64,000 nt of DNA from Beta vulgaris subsp. vulgaris (Eukaryota > Streptophyta > Magnoliopsida > Caryophyllales > Amaranthaceae), in contig NC_079204.1 in the NCBI RefSeq assembly GCF_026745355.1, positions 56,881,337 to 56,945,336 on the forward strand, written 5' to 3'. Positions 36,533 to 49,000 of this stretch are shown here, in pieces; the stretch's first letter is position 1, and every line of letters begins with the position of its first letter. The position numbers were made by a program, and so were the translations under genes. Below the pieces are notes generated by a model. That model was not told where the DNA came from. It ran no database searches and saw only the letters and a program-made list of their open reading frames with translations.

Positions 36533-38535
36533 TATAAGGTTTTAAATTTTGTCAAGCGAGTTTTCTAAAAAAAATTTGTTAAGTGAGGATGATGTGAGTT
36601 AGAAATCTCTCTGTCTTTATTCTCTGTTTTCAAGTGCTTGATTTTCAATATTGGACTAAGAGATAGTGAAAGTTAACAACTAGTGCATAAATATAACTAA
36701 TGAGTTTCATTTACTATTTTTGTTTGGTAGGATCTATACCTCATATCCTAAAGGTATGATTCATGAGGTTTTCAATTTTGTCAAGTGGAGTTTCTTTACA
36801 AAAAAAAATTGTTAAGTGAGGATGATATGAGCTAGGAATTTCTGTTTTTTTTTTCTACATTCAAGTGCTTGATATGCAAATTTAGTCCAAGAGATTGTGA
36901 AAGTTATGGATTAGTTTAGTTCTTTAATAGCTCACCACCAAAAAAAAACTTAATTGCCCACCACTTTACTAAAAATTGTTTCGAAGAAAAATGAATTTAC
37001 TTAAAATGAAAATAGGTAGAGAAAGTGGGAGTTGGTATAACAAGAAAATAAAAGTGTACTTTGCTAAAGGCATGTTTTCTCCATATTATAACTACTTAAT
37101 ATCAATTCGTTTCTAATATAACTATATAATCATAGTTTAACTTACCAATACTAATTCTGCAATTAGTATTTACATCTAAAATGAGTATAAAAAAAGGATG
37201 TTAGAAGGGTACAGTAACATTTTAGCAAGAAAGTGTTTTTTTCCTAAACTTCATCTTTTCTTTTCTTTTTTGTATTTTTTCCTTCTTGAAAATAAGCAAA
37301 AATAAGGCGAATAAAAACAGACTTTAAAAAGTGTATCGTCTTTCCAAAGCATTGATTCATTTTTCAAATTTTGATAATGTTTTAGAAGATATTTTGTCAC
37401 TTTCTTCGTCATTCTTCGTCATTTAATTCAGTACGTATTGTGGTATCATGTTAAAAGCGACGAGAATTATGTAGCCCATCATCTTAATAAACTAATATCC
37501 CTTAATGTCAAACTGAGTATGGAAAAATCATTATCCTAATAAAACTTCTCCCCGTGTACTCTCGGACTTTTTACCCCTGATTAATATACTTGTTTGCTTT
37601 TTTCTCTCAACAAAAGTAAGAGATCAGCATGAGTTTTTATTATTATTATTATTATCCATCATCCACGTACTATTAAGACGTTGAGGAGTAGCTGGCCAGC
37701 ATTGAGCCATTGATACAAGGTTGGTTTCAAAATGTGCAAGTAAACAAACATACTTGTAAATTCTAGTTCTTTTTTATGCGTATATTCTCTTTTATTTTGG
37801 CATTTGATGTGATCCACATGTGAGTTCCTCATTGACCCTCGTCTCAATCATTCATTTATTCTACTTCCTAAATATATATAAATCAATTTCCGTTAGTTTT
37901 AGGATCTTAAGTAATTGCATTAATTTAATTATAATGTTCAACCAGTAGTATAAATCACATAAATGAATCATTAAACATAAAAACGGATTGGACCAAAATA
38001 TATTGAGGAATTAACTATTAAAGTTGGATATCAAACATTGAGTTTACTCTAAAAAAAAAAGAATCAGGAATATAAATAAATCAAGAGTGATAAACTAAAA
38101 TTTTCAAAACGATGCTTAAACTGAAAAAAGAATCTCAGATAATTTGGTGCGACCCGCCAAGAAGTTCCACGTTTTAGTTTTTGTGCTCCGTGCAAATAAA
38201 ATACATTGAAAAAACTATCGACTTTGGGAACACTAATATACCTTTTGTAGTTTTTCCAGCGTATTAATTGTTTCTTAAATAAAGATAACGAAGAGCTGTA
38301 GTTCCGCATTAAGATTGGAACATGTGACGTATTAAAGTATGAAGCTAGTGACAACAAACGAATTATTATTAATGTTCATAAAATAAGATTAATGTAGGTC
38401 CAACATAATTTTTTATAGCACCAATTGAAAATCCGTTTCAAAAAGGAACTCCAATAGCATAATAAGGGGCTATTCTTACCATCCTCCACTTTCAAAGTGT
38501 CTGCCCGTAAATACAGATAAGGTTAACACACAAAT

Positions 38536-38703
38536 GGTCTGTTTTTTTCGACATAAAACAACTGAACCAAATTGAACGGAACTAAACTGAATTAAACTGA
38601 ACTGAATTGAAATGAATAGTGATATGCGAGAGTAAAAGTATTGTCAAAAGCTGAACTGAACCGAATCGAACTGAACTGAAAATAAGCTGGGGAGAACAAA
38701 CCC
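38536..38703 (-). mobile_element. Pentamer-rich small TIR element, copy 1
   Basis: The ends GGTCTGTTTTTTTCG and, in reverse complement, GGGTTTGTTCTCCCC form short inverted termini. Inside are arrays of AACTGAACTGAATTGAA around a non-repetitive core beginning GAATAGTGATATGCGAGAG. The same 32-base core, arrays and ends occur in opposite orientation at 62237-62441. It is a non-coding MITE whose interior is a TTCAG/TTCAA pentamer array. Confidence 0.75.
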
Positions 38704-39532
38704 AAAGTGTTCAAATTTGACAGGATCTTTCATCTTACCACGTTTAAAAATACAAAAAGTACAACTTAGAAACATGTACATAAGGTAAATAATTTCAATT
38801 GGTCATATTAGATTTAAAGAGTAATGTGGCTATTCCAAAAGGGGAAAAAACCCTGAACTCTACAAAGATAAACGCGGGATCCGGAGATCTTCATGAACTC
38901 ATAAAATGTGTGGCTCCCCTCTTCTCTTCAATTTTGCTACTACTGTTTTTTTGTTTGGCCTTTCTATGTGTCATGTAATTCATTCATATTACTATATTAG
39001 TAGTTAATTAATTTTTATTCTAAACGTAACGGAAATACCGTTGTCTCAGCTCCCTCTTTCTCTCTCCTGTTGCTGTCGTTCCTCGACGAAGAAAAAAGCA
39101 ATTGAGAGAGAGAGAGTTAGAGAAAGAAGAGCTGACACTCTTGTGTATGAATTGTGGCTTTCACTACTCACACAAACACAAGGTTTAGATTAAAGGAGAC
39201 TACTTTTTTTTGTGAAAAGAAAAAAATTCAGATTGTTTTGGACATACCCATGTTGTCAAAATTCTGAATTTAATGATGCACATATCATAATCATCGAGTT
39301 TGATGTGTAATCTACATTTTCCTTTGAAGAAAACCCAGATGGGTACTTGAATTTCTCATTCAACTTTTTGAGATTTTGTGTGTGAATTTTAAAAAAATTG
39401 TTTGGGTTGTGATTTTCTGATCTTTATTTTGTTTATTTGTGATGTGGGTATTTTCAGGGTTTTGAAAAGACTTGATTTTTCAAGGGTTTTCGATTGGATT
39501 GAATTGAAGTTTTGTCTTTTAAAATTCTGTCA

Positions 39533-42500
39533 ATGGGGATGTCCTCAGATAATGTTAAGGGGCTTGTGTTGGCTTTGTCTTCGAGCATTTTTATTGGGTC
39601 CAGCTTCATTATTAAGAAAAAAGGTCTTATGAAAGCTGGGACTACTGGTACTAGAGCAGGTTTTTATCCCCTCTCCTTCCTCATTCTTTGGATTTTTTTA
39701 GTTGTTTTGTGTAGTATATGATTTTGGTTAATCAGGAGAAATATGGCTTATTTATCAACTTTATTTCATTGTTCTTTGAATTATATCTGTTGGTTGATGG
39801 GTGGTTTTCAGGATCAGGAGGTCACTCATACCTGTATGAACCTTGGTGGTGGACTGGAATGATTGCAAGTAAGTTCTGATTCACGCGTTCTTGTTGGATT
39901 TATTGGTTTTAGGGTATATGGTAAAATTGTCACATTTATTAAACAAATTATAGTTTATGATTGGATGATCAAACATATCCTTAATTATGAATGGTTGGGA
40001 TATTGCGAGAATGAATTCCGGACTGAGGGAGTATGCTTTATGATGGTGATCTCAATTAGTGGACTGATGCCTTCATGTGTATTTTGTAGTGATTGTTGGG
40101 GAGATAGCTAATTTTGCAGCATATGCTTTTGCACCTGCAATTCTTGTCACTCCTCTGGGAGCCCTTAGTATCATTTTCAGGTATGGTCACTGCAGCTCTT
40201 TAACCTGAATTTAATGTATGTTTTTCTTTTTTTCCTTTTAATCTCCTAATATCTTTTTGTAATGCAGTTCAGTTCTAGCTCATATTATCCTGAAGGAAAA
40301 GTTGCACATATTTGGTATGCTTGGTTGTGTTCTATGTGTGGTTGGGTCTACCACTATTGTTTTACATGCCCCTCATGAGAAGGATATCGAATCTGTTAAG
40401 CAAGTATGGCATCTAGCCACAGAGCCAGGTAATTGCTTATGGAACCTTATCAGTTTGGCTTTGTTTTCCCGTCATGTGTTTGTTGCTAATTGTTTGTGTG
40501 GTTTACTGTCATAATATTGAAATTCACATGGTGTTAGCCAATAGCAATGAGCCGTTTATGCTTGAAAACAAATGCCTTCAAGAGCCTAGCATGCTTAGCT
40601 TTGATGTCTTTAACTATCTGCATGAATGAGTAGCTGACAACAATTTTTCTTCTCTTTGAACAGGTTTCCTTGTGTATGCTGGTATAGTTATAGTGGTGGT
40701 TCTGGTTCTCATTTTCTACTATGTTCCACGTAACGGGCGTACACATATGATAGTGTACATTGGGATTTGCTCACTCATGGGGTCTCTTACGGTCTGTTTA
40801 TCGAAGTCTAGGGTTAAGACATTGACAGTTTTAGTTTTTAAGTTTAGCTCCTCATTGCTCTGACATGACGTTGTTTCTTCATATGTAGGTTATGTGTGTC
40901 AAAGCTGTGAGTATTGCCTTGAAGTTGACTTTTGGAGGAAATAACCAGTTTATATACTTTCAAGCATGGTTCTTCACCATAGTCGTAGTTGTCTGCTGTC
41001 TCTTGCAAATTAATTACTTGAACAAGGTACTTCATGAATTATAGTCTCTGCCCACCGTAGGATGCTAGATTTTTGTTCTTTTGTGTCTCTGTGGTATCAA
41101 CTTGTCTATCGAGCAATATTTGAGTTATGATTATTGTTGAGCATTCCAGCTATAGTGATGATCATTATAACAATGCTTTTAGCTGGCTTACATGTGATAG
41201 TATAGCATATTTCTCTTAATGCTACTCCGTAACTCGTCTCATAGCTCATTTCTCTACTTGTGGTATGATGTTTCTTTCTTTGCAAAGGTACTACCATGGT
41301 ATTCGATTGTTTTGAGCCTTCTTATCATTTTCTATATCTTAACTTTAGAAAGTCACTAGGTTCAAATAATTTTGCAAATCAGCTAGAGATAGTATACTTT
41401 TACAAGCTGGACATTAGTCTAATTGAGGCAATATTTTTTCCTTGGCCAATGTAGAATCTACAAGGATGGTATTGATATATACAGCTATGTCACTTGAACT
41501 CTTCGTTTCACCTCAAGTACTTATAATGGATACTTCACACTCTGAGATGTTTTTTTTTTTTTTGCATTTGGTTATTCGTTTTGGGACCAAAGATTTCATT
41601 AAGTGGTTAGTGTGACATTAGCGGAGATCAACAAGAGGCAATACATCTCCGTGGACTTCTTGTTATTATGAATGACGACACTGATAATAAAAAAGAGCAA
41701 TATTATGTTTAAGTCATCCTCGATAGTCAATGACGAAGACATCGACCAGAGAAGGTTTGGAACTAGATTATGATACAGCTTTCCTAGAGTTACTACGGAC
41801 ATCTTGGTTATAAGTTGTGGGGACCATGGATCTATGTTGCTGATGCTAAGTTGGGGCTCTTATGCATATTTTATTTACTGTATTCTTGTCAAAATGAGGA
41901 GATACTTGGGAGGCCCTTAGTAATATCCCTGAATTGTATTTTTCTGCTGAAGCTAAGTAACTGTATTCAATTGGATTTGTACTGGTGTACTCAATGAAAG
42001 TCACTCACTAAAGGCACTAACGAACCCACTCACAATAAAACAAAAATTTGTCTTACAAGCATATGAGGGCGAGTGAAGCTCTTTATTGTCCTGTAAGCAT
42101 CTGCTTTCTTGACATCCCTAAACTATAATATCCTCTAATTTTGTTTGTAACTGTAGTACAACTATCTAAACTGTAATTTGCCTACTTCTAGACAAGCCAC
42201 CACCGCATCGGTTTCCCATCCACCTTATTAGTGTTACCTATCATTTTTTTGTGCTTGAATTGGTTGTGTTGGCAGACACATCACCGATTTCACCGTTACA
42301 AACTTAAAGCCATAATACTAGTATATGTTTACATATTACAATTTCTCATCTTATGCAAAACTCCAACTTTTACGACTTCAACTAATCCAATAGCCTACCT
42401 ATCAAATGTAAATATTAATGTGTCTTCTTGGTCTCACCATCTGATTTGAAACCCATATGAGAAGGATGTTCCTATTACAAAAAGAAATGAGCAAATTTTT

Positions 42501-44722
42501 CTTTTTAATTTCTCCCTTTTCTACTTGCTGAGATTTTAGATGGTGGAGAAAATAATGTTACAAGTATCCTTTGATCGTGCTTGCTCAGCATATGTGATCT
42601 CAGCATTCACAAGTGTGTCAGTTTTTCATTTGTTCTCCACTGCTTACAGCGCTAACCTGTAAGTTTGAATGACACTTGAATCCTTGCAGGCACTGGACAC
42701 CTTTAACACTGCTGTCGTATCGCCTGTCTATTACGTCATGTTTACTTCACTCACCATCTTTGCAAGTATGATCATGTTTAAGGTAACACCGATTCTTTTC
42801 ATTAAAGCAAATGTGAAAGTTATTTATAATAATTAAGATATGACATCTACATAATCATGAACACTAGATCGTAGTATGAACATAAACGTCCTTTTTTGTC
42901 TACTGATTATCCTATTCATAAACACTAGATCATCGTATAAACATAAAGGTCTTTTTTTTAATCTGCTGATTATCCTAATTACGGTACTTCTGTTACAAGT
43001 TACAACACTGGTATCATGATTATCTATAAACCAATAAACCATGAATAATAATCGATGATGAAGCATCTATTGCAACAGAGATCCTTATGACTGATTCTGA
43101 TATATGTAAGTAGAATCCATCTTGGTATACCAATTTTTCGACATTTTTGCATGACAATACAGTAAAGTAGTCATATTTAGCCAGCCGAAAAGTAGAGTAA
43201 GGTTCCTTTTGGTTGGAACTTGGAAGGAAAATTGGAAATGCAATTGAAGATTAATTTTCCTTTGTTCTGTTTTATGGAAATTGGTGACTTTTAAACCTAT
43301 GGTTCATTGCCCTCTCATGCTTTTGCCAAGCACCTAGCCTTTCTTATTCCCTCTCGATCCTCTACAGTCTCCATCCACTACCTCTCGACCCCCACCAGCT
43401 CAGCTACATCTCACCGCTAAGCAACCAATCAAGCACCGAGGAAGCTACTATCTCTCCTCCCTGCTTTCGTTCTATCCTATTGCCTCATTATGTTTGAAAA
43501 TTACAAAAGTGAAACACTTCATCATTTCTTTAAAGCCCCTGCATCAGCCGCCATGGCTGGAACCACTCTCTAAAATGCCTCACAAAAGCCTCGCTGTTTG
43601 TAAAACAGACCACTACGACAAGAATTTAAAAAAAAAGGAACCTGATGTTGCTCACATCCTGCCTGCTGCCATCCTCATAGGCTTACCGGTGGCGGCTGTT
43701 GGACCGCCCCTGGCTACCCTGTTTTCTACCCCCTCTCCCTCTTTTCCTTGTTTTGGCCCTCTTGGAAGGAAGACACAGGAAGGAAGAACGATTTGATGCT
43801 TGAGTGTCGTAGCACCTGTCGTCCTTCATCAGATCGCTGGCGTTTAGCTGCCATCGGTGGTAAGGCAAGTTGAAGAGACTTGCTGCGATAGAGAGTTTAT
43901 TGATAGAGAGAGGGAAAAGGCAATTTCCCTTCTGAATTTGGGGGAAATTATTTTATCGGTTGAAAAGTAAACTTTCAGCCCGAATTTCCTTTAGGCTCCA
44001 TCTGTTTTGGAAGAAAAAGGTATTCCCTGTTTTCCGTTGTTTGGTTGGACAAGGGTTTTAAAAGGAAAACTATGGTGGAAAAGAGTTTTTGATCCCTTTG
44101 TAAATATTTTCCTCCAATATTTGAAGGAAAACCATTTTCCTCCACTCTCTCGTTCCAAACATCTTCATTATCCCCTTCTTAGCTTAATAGTTTTCCATAC
44201 CAAACAAAGGAAAACTAATATTCATTTGCGTTTTGCGTGGAAAATATTTCCATCAAACCAAATGGACCTTCAATCCGGTCCAAACCAGACAATGGAAACT
44301 TGGAAAGCTCTTTTTAAGAACAACTTTCCTCCCAACCAAACATAGCCTAAAGCAAATCTTTTGTAAGTTGCTGAAGCTTCATGTTTATGAACAGATTTCT
44401 TTATTTTCTTTGTTTTTTTTTTTCAATTTTTGTTGTGCGCTGTCATTTGTTGTGTGATGTATTACTTACATTCCTCTTTATCTTTGTCAATTTTCAGGAC
44501 TGGGATTCGCAGAATGGTTCACAAATAGCTACTGAGCTCTGTGGTTTTGTAACCATTTTGTCTGGCACATTTTTGCTTCACAAAACCAAGGACATGGGAA
44601 GTACTCCTGCAGTGCCACTTCCTGCAGCTGAACTAACTAGGCAATTTAGCGGCAACTGCAATCACGAGCATCCAAAGCATTCTAGTCGCAATCCTAGCCC
44701 GGATCGCAATTTTAGAGAATAA
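39533..44722 (+). CDS. NIPA: Probable magnesium transporter, NIPA family (339 aa, 8 exons)
   Basis: Exons 39533-39659, 39812-39868, 40090-40180, 40268-40428, 40664-40791, 40889-41026, 42690-42782 and 44498-44722 join in phase. NIPA proteins are nine-helix membrane Mg2+ transporters of the DMT superfamily. Diagnostic segments are an N-terminal helix ending [17 protein letters not shown], the loop [11 protein letters not shown], then [20 protein letters not shown], later [26 protein letters not shown] and the C-terminal [17 protein letters not shown]. The last ~35 residues are a hydrophilic tail rich in His, Ser and Asn. Length is normal for the family. The ATG at 39533 ([10 protein letters not shown]) was preferred over in-frame 39512 by family similarity. 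Intron 7 (1.7 kb) carries a transposon-like insert. Confidence 0.93.
43201..44347. mobile_element. Candidate DNA transposon in NIPA intron 7
   Basis: The left end GGTTCCTTTTGGTTGGAACT and, in reverse complement, the right end GGCTATGTTTGGTTGGGAGG form imperfect inverted repeats. TAA flanks both sides, as would the 3-bp target-site duplication of PIF/Harbinger elements. The interior has further GGAAGGAAA and TTCCTTTT repeats and a terminus-like GGCTCCATCTGTTTTGGAAG at ~43992, hinting at nesting. No transposase remains. Confidence 0.45.
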
Positions 44723-45420
44723 CAAGTTTGGTTTTCTGGAGATCCAACTTATATTTGGCGGTCAGTTGTCTCGCAATCTCAATGGGACAGATAATACCTT
44801 GTCTCTTGGAGCTCAAAGTTTGGGTTTGAAATGTTGATCACAATACAGAATGACCAACTTTTTGGCAAGAATGCAGACCAATTTTCTGATAGAAAGGGTA
44901 TATATTTTCATTGCGGAAGAATCCAATTATTTGTAGCGATATAGCCATGCTACTCTAGGTAGAATTTGCCCCATTCTTTTCGCTACACAGATTTTAGGTT
45001 GTGAATATGTTTCAAAACCGAGATTTTGAAGTAGAAAGGCAGATGAGATGAGTAAGAAAATTGATGCAATATTTCCAGAACAACTTTCTTACTCACATCA
45101 GTCCCTTGTTTATGTTTCCTGATCTAAGGTTGCAAGTGACAGTTTTTTAGACTGCATGTTAGCTCCATATATAATATATTCCATATTTTTTTGGATCAGT
45201 CGGCAAAACATGTTCAGTGTTAATTGTCAAAAAAGAAAAAGTTCAGTGTTCCATATTCCACTACATGAAATTCTTCCCGCATCAAATCTTTCTTATACTT
45301 GTTTGATTTGGACCTTTGGTCATGTAAGATTTACCAAAAGGTGATGAAAGAAGTTATCACAAGCTCTTTCATATGGTAAAACGACTATGGAAATTGGATA
45401 TAATCCTTGTGCTGTGCATA

Positions 45421-45639
45421 TACTCCATCGTTTAGAGTTGTTCCATTTGACTTTTTACGGTCTTTAAGATATAACTAAAAGTATAAATATCTTAAGTTTT
45501 ATACGTGAAAAATTACATAAAGTTGATATTCTAAAAATGCACTAAAATGAATAAGAGACAATTTCACACGACTATAATATATGCTACTTAGAATTCGTGG
45601 TCAAATACAATGGAGCAATCATTAGGGACAGAAGAAGTA
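45421..45639. mobile_element. Stowaway-like MITE downstream of NIPA
   Basis: The left end TACTCCATCGTTTAGAGTTG..CCATTTGAC is matched by the reverse complement of GTCAAATACAATGGAGCAATC..GAAGAAGTA at the right end, with TA at both borders. It is ~219 bases, AT-rich and non-coding, in the convergent gap between NIPA and the minus-strand coiled-coil gene. A separate single terminus (ACTCCCTCCGTCCCACATTA) lies in the last intron of that gene near 46423 with no partner found. Confidence 0.7.
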
Positions 45640-46027
45640 ACTATTGTAAAAGCATGTGTACACATACAAAGTGAGAATAATCCCCAAAAGTAAGACTTCA
45701 ATTATGGTAACTTCGAGCCTTCAAGGTCACTAACTTTCACCATTTTTAAGAAACACAATTAAGTATGAAGTTCGAGTACATTCAGTCATTCATAAATCAC
45801 CTCATATCCCCAACAAAACAACCTCCATTCATGTACAAGTTGATACAATATGTAGGAGATATCAATTATTCAAAATTTTCCTAGAATAATTCCATGAAAT
45901 GAAACTAAGACTACTGATATTCATCATGATCACAAGAGCCATAAAGATACATTTGGAGAACAGATGATTATTGGTGGAGTACTAAATTGTACTGGACAAC
46001 AGTGTTTCACCAACGGACTTCAGTCTG

Positions 46028-49000
46028 TTAAAGATGGAGGTCTGGACGAAATTTGTCTAAAAGTGTCTCTTCAATGCGATCCACAAAACTTGTTAAGCTT
46101 TTCCGTATATTAAGATCAAAAGAATTTGCCAACTCCTGCAAGAAAAGTAGCGTAATAAATTAGAAAAAATGCAAATATATTAAATTTGTAATGGTAAGTG
46201 TCGAAAGACGGAAAGAAGCACAACATTTTTTGCTTAACTGTGCAATTAAAAGAAGAAAAGATAAAAATGAAATAAAAAATCCTTAACACACATGATGCTT
46301 CCAAGAAACTGAGTTAGGTGCACTTCACTTTATGTTCGTAGTTGTTGTTTTCCTTGTTCTGTCTAAGAAGACAGATCAACTCATTAAATAAAATAGCAAA
46401 AATTGTGCTTCGTCATATATAGTACTCCCTCCGTCCCACATTATTTGTCCCCATAGAAATTTAAGATTGATAAACTAAGGTTCAGATCACAATTTTAAAC
46501 CCTCTACCCCTTCCCTATCCCTCTGTGCTTGATGTCATGGAGACATTTTCTTATTTCAGCCTAAAACTAGATGTTAATGCAAAAAGAGAAGGGAGGAAAC
46601 AAAATAAATTTTCTCCCCTGCTCATCCATTATCTCAATACCACACCCAATACAGGGTAACATAGAGGAGAAAGGAAAGAGAAGGCACTTTTTTTTTGGCT
46701 GTAACCGTTCCCTACAAGGCTGATAAAATAAGAATTTTTTAGCCTTTTAGCTAATCTGCTAATGAGACTTGTTTATCAATTCCTATTACTGCCATGGTTC
46801 ACCTCTTTTCCATCTGAGCAAGATGAATGAGTTTTGAAGAATGGAAAAGTATTAAACCTACAACACCATTATAAGCTAGTGGTCTAAATGGAAATTACAG
46901 TCTCATTTACTGTTTTAGTGTAAAGATTTTCAATATTTCCTGGGATAACAACAAAGTGACCAGAATTTAATACACAATGCAAGACACTTCCAGGAAACAT
47001 GAGTGATAATTACTAAGTTCACAGCAGTATTAGAGTGATTACTTGCCTCAACTTTGGAAAGCAAACTCAAAGAAATTTCTTTCACATTCTGATCAGAACT
47101 CCGGAAAGAGACTAGCTTCAGTGGGGAAGTGGATAGTGGCCAACCCTGACAAGGCTTTACAAAGGCATCTATCCCACCAATCATATGAGCTACAATCAAC
47201 TCATCCTTATCCAGATACTCAAATGAGTGCCTGCAACAGATCAAGATATAGTACGAAAATAAGAAACATTTAAACAACTTGAACAACAATTTCTACAAGT
47301 TAAAATTACTCAGAATCTGCAAATATGTGTAAATATAATTGAATCAACTCTCTAAGTCGCTGTTTTACATGTGAACAAGGAGCAGACTGCAGAAGCTTTG
47401 CCTTTCTCCAAATTCATCAAAAAAAGGTAAAAACATAATACTCAAACTACGTAGAAGTCTTCAATTTTCAGTAGAGGAAACAAATTATAGGCACTTTTTA
47501 CTCTACAGCTGCACGATTCAAAAGCCACATCATGACTTCAAGAAACATAAGGTAAACTTTGAGCCTCAGTTACCAATGTAATACACAACAGATGAATGTG
47601 TGCCATGTTATTCGCCCATATCAGCCTACCAGGCAGCATAATTAGGTTCTTGAAGATAGGTTAGCTACTTCCCTCAGTGGGAATATAAAAGATCAATCCA
47701 GTTGTCTGCTTCAACTTAAACGACTCTCAATGGTTCTATAGGTTCTAAGATAAGAAGCAAAGTAATTGGTCACAAGTCTCACTGTATAAATGGGTACATT
47801 ATCCCCAACCCTTCCCCCTTTTGGATCGGGGTTCAAGAAGGGTCATGGCCTTCCCCAATCCCCATAACTTTTTCACCTAAAAGGCATAGATTAGATGCAG
47901 TGCATCTCTAACGCCTACTCTAGCATATTTGGACAAGAAGGGGAGTCAAAGATTACCATGGTCAGAGCAGTCTCTTTCTTTCATTTTTCACTTTCATTTC
48001 TCGTGTATTAGTGATCATAGGAGAAAACATAATCCTTTTTAGCATCAATTGTTACATGACTCTTTATTTTTATTTTACGGAAGGGATTCATAAAGGATCA
48101 CAAAGAGAAACATAACTTTACTCATGTCTTGGACCTCCCTACGTAAATTCATTAGGAACACACCACATGTCGATAAGTCTGTTTGCTGTGCTCTTCCCTT
48201 TCTCCTTTACTACATCATTTCCTGTTTCAGCTTAAATATGTAAATATTCCATGTTTACGGCCCACTGAGGGCTCTTTGAAACTCTTATAGTAGACTGAAT
48301 GATCTTCTGAAGATCTTATATAGCATGGATCTGAATATCTGATGTGGGCATTGACTTTTCAAAAGAAAAATTTGCCAGGTAGTGATGGATAAAAGAAATA
48401 AAAATAGCTAGAAGTATCTAGCCTAACATGGAAACTGAAGATTCATAATAGCTTATCTTAGTCAAGTATATGTTTTGAACCATGAAGCAGGTGATCACAC
48501 ACTCACTTGACAGCCATGTGAAAGAAGCTAAAGCAATAACAAGCTGATGGGTGTCTCAGAAACTGAGGTGATCCCAGATGTTTCTGAAGTTTACTTTTCT
48601 ATGGTTTCCTGATGAAAAGATGGCAAGAATATCACGAGAAATGACATGGTTTACTCATCAGGTCTAGTTTGTTTACATATCAAGCTTGGAAAACTGAAGT
48701 ACCCGCCACTATAAATGGCAATCATGAATATCGTGCTTCCATGCATTTAGACATGCAAGGGAAAAAAAATAAAAGGGAACGTCACCTGGAATTATTAGCG
48801 ATCTTCACCATTTGCTGTCTTAAAGTGCAAACGACGATTTTATCTTGGACTTTCTGCAAAAACCATCCCAAGGAGGACCTTGTCTGGGGTACTGGCGACA
48901 CAGAGAATAATTTGCTGGCACAATAACAAGATTCATGTCACATGAATTACATATTAGAGAAAAGAAAGGGTGCTCATAGGTACATGATATAATGATAGAA

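Larger units (their letters stand above)
35139..39532. other. Intergenic region rich in small repeats
   Basis: No supported gene lies between the Mrps35-like stop and the NIPA start. It contains a SINE-like remnant (~36110), a Stowaway MITE (36240-36532), a (TTA)n tract at 37639-37656 and a pentamer-rich element (38536-38703). Two similar phrases (GTCAAGYGRAGTTTYT...GTTAAGTGAGGATGAT) near 36555 and 36780 suggest another local duplication. The last ~450 bases are the NIPA promoter and 5' UTR, with CTCTCT followed by GAGAGAGAGAG at 39055-39117 and several short upstream ATGs. Confidence 0.6.

Noticed and set aside
43494..44457. Several 70-110-aa frames in the NIPA large intron
   Set aside because: They overlap each other and lie within a transposon-like insert bounded by inverted ends; no protein-like features.
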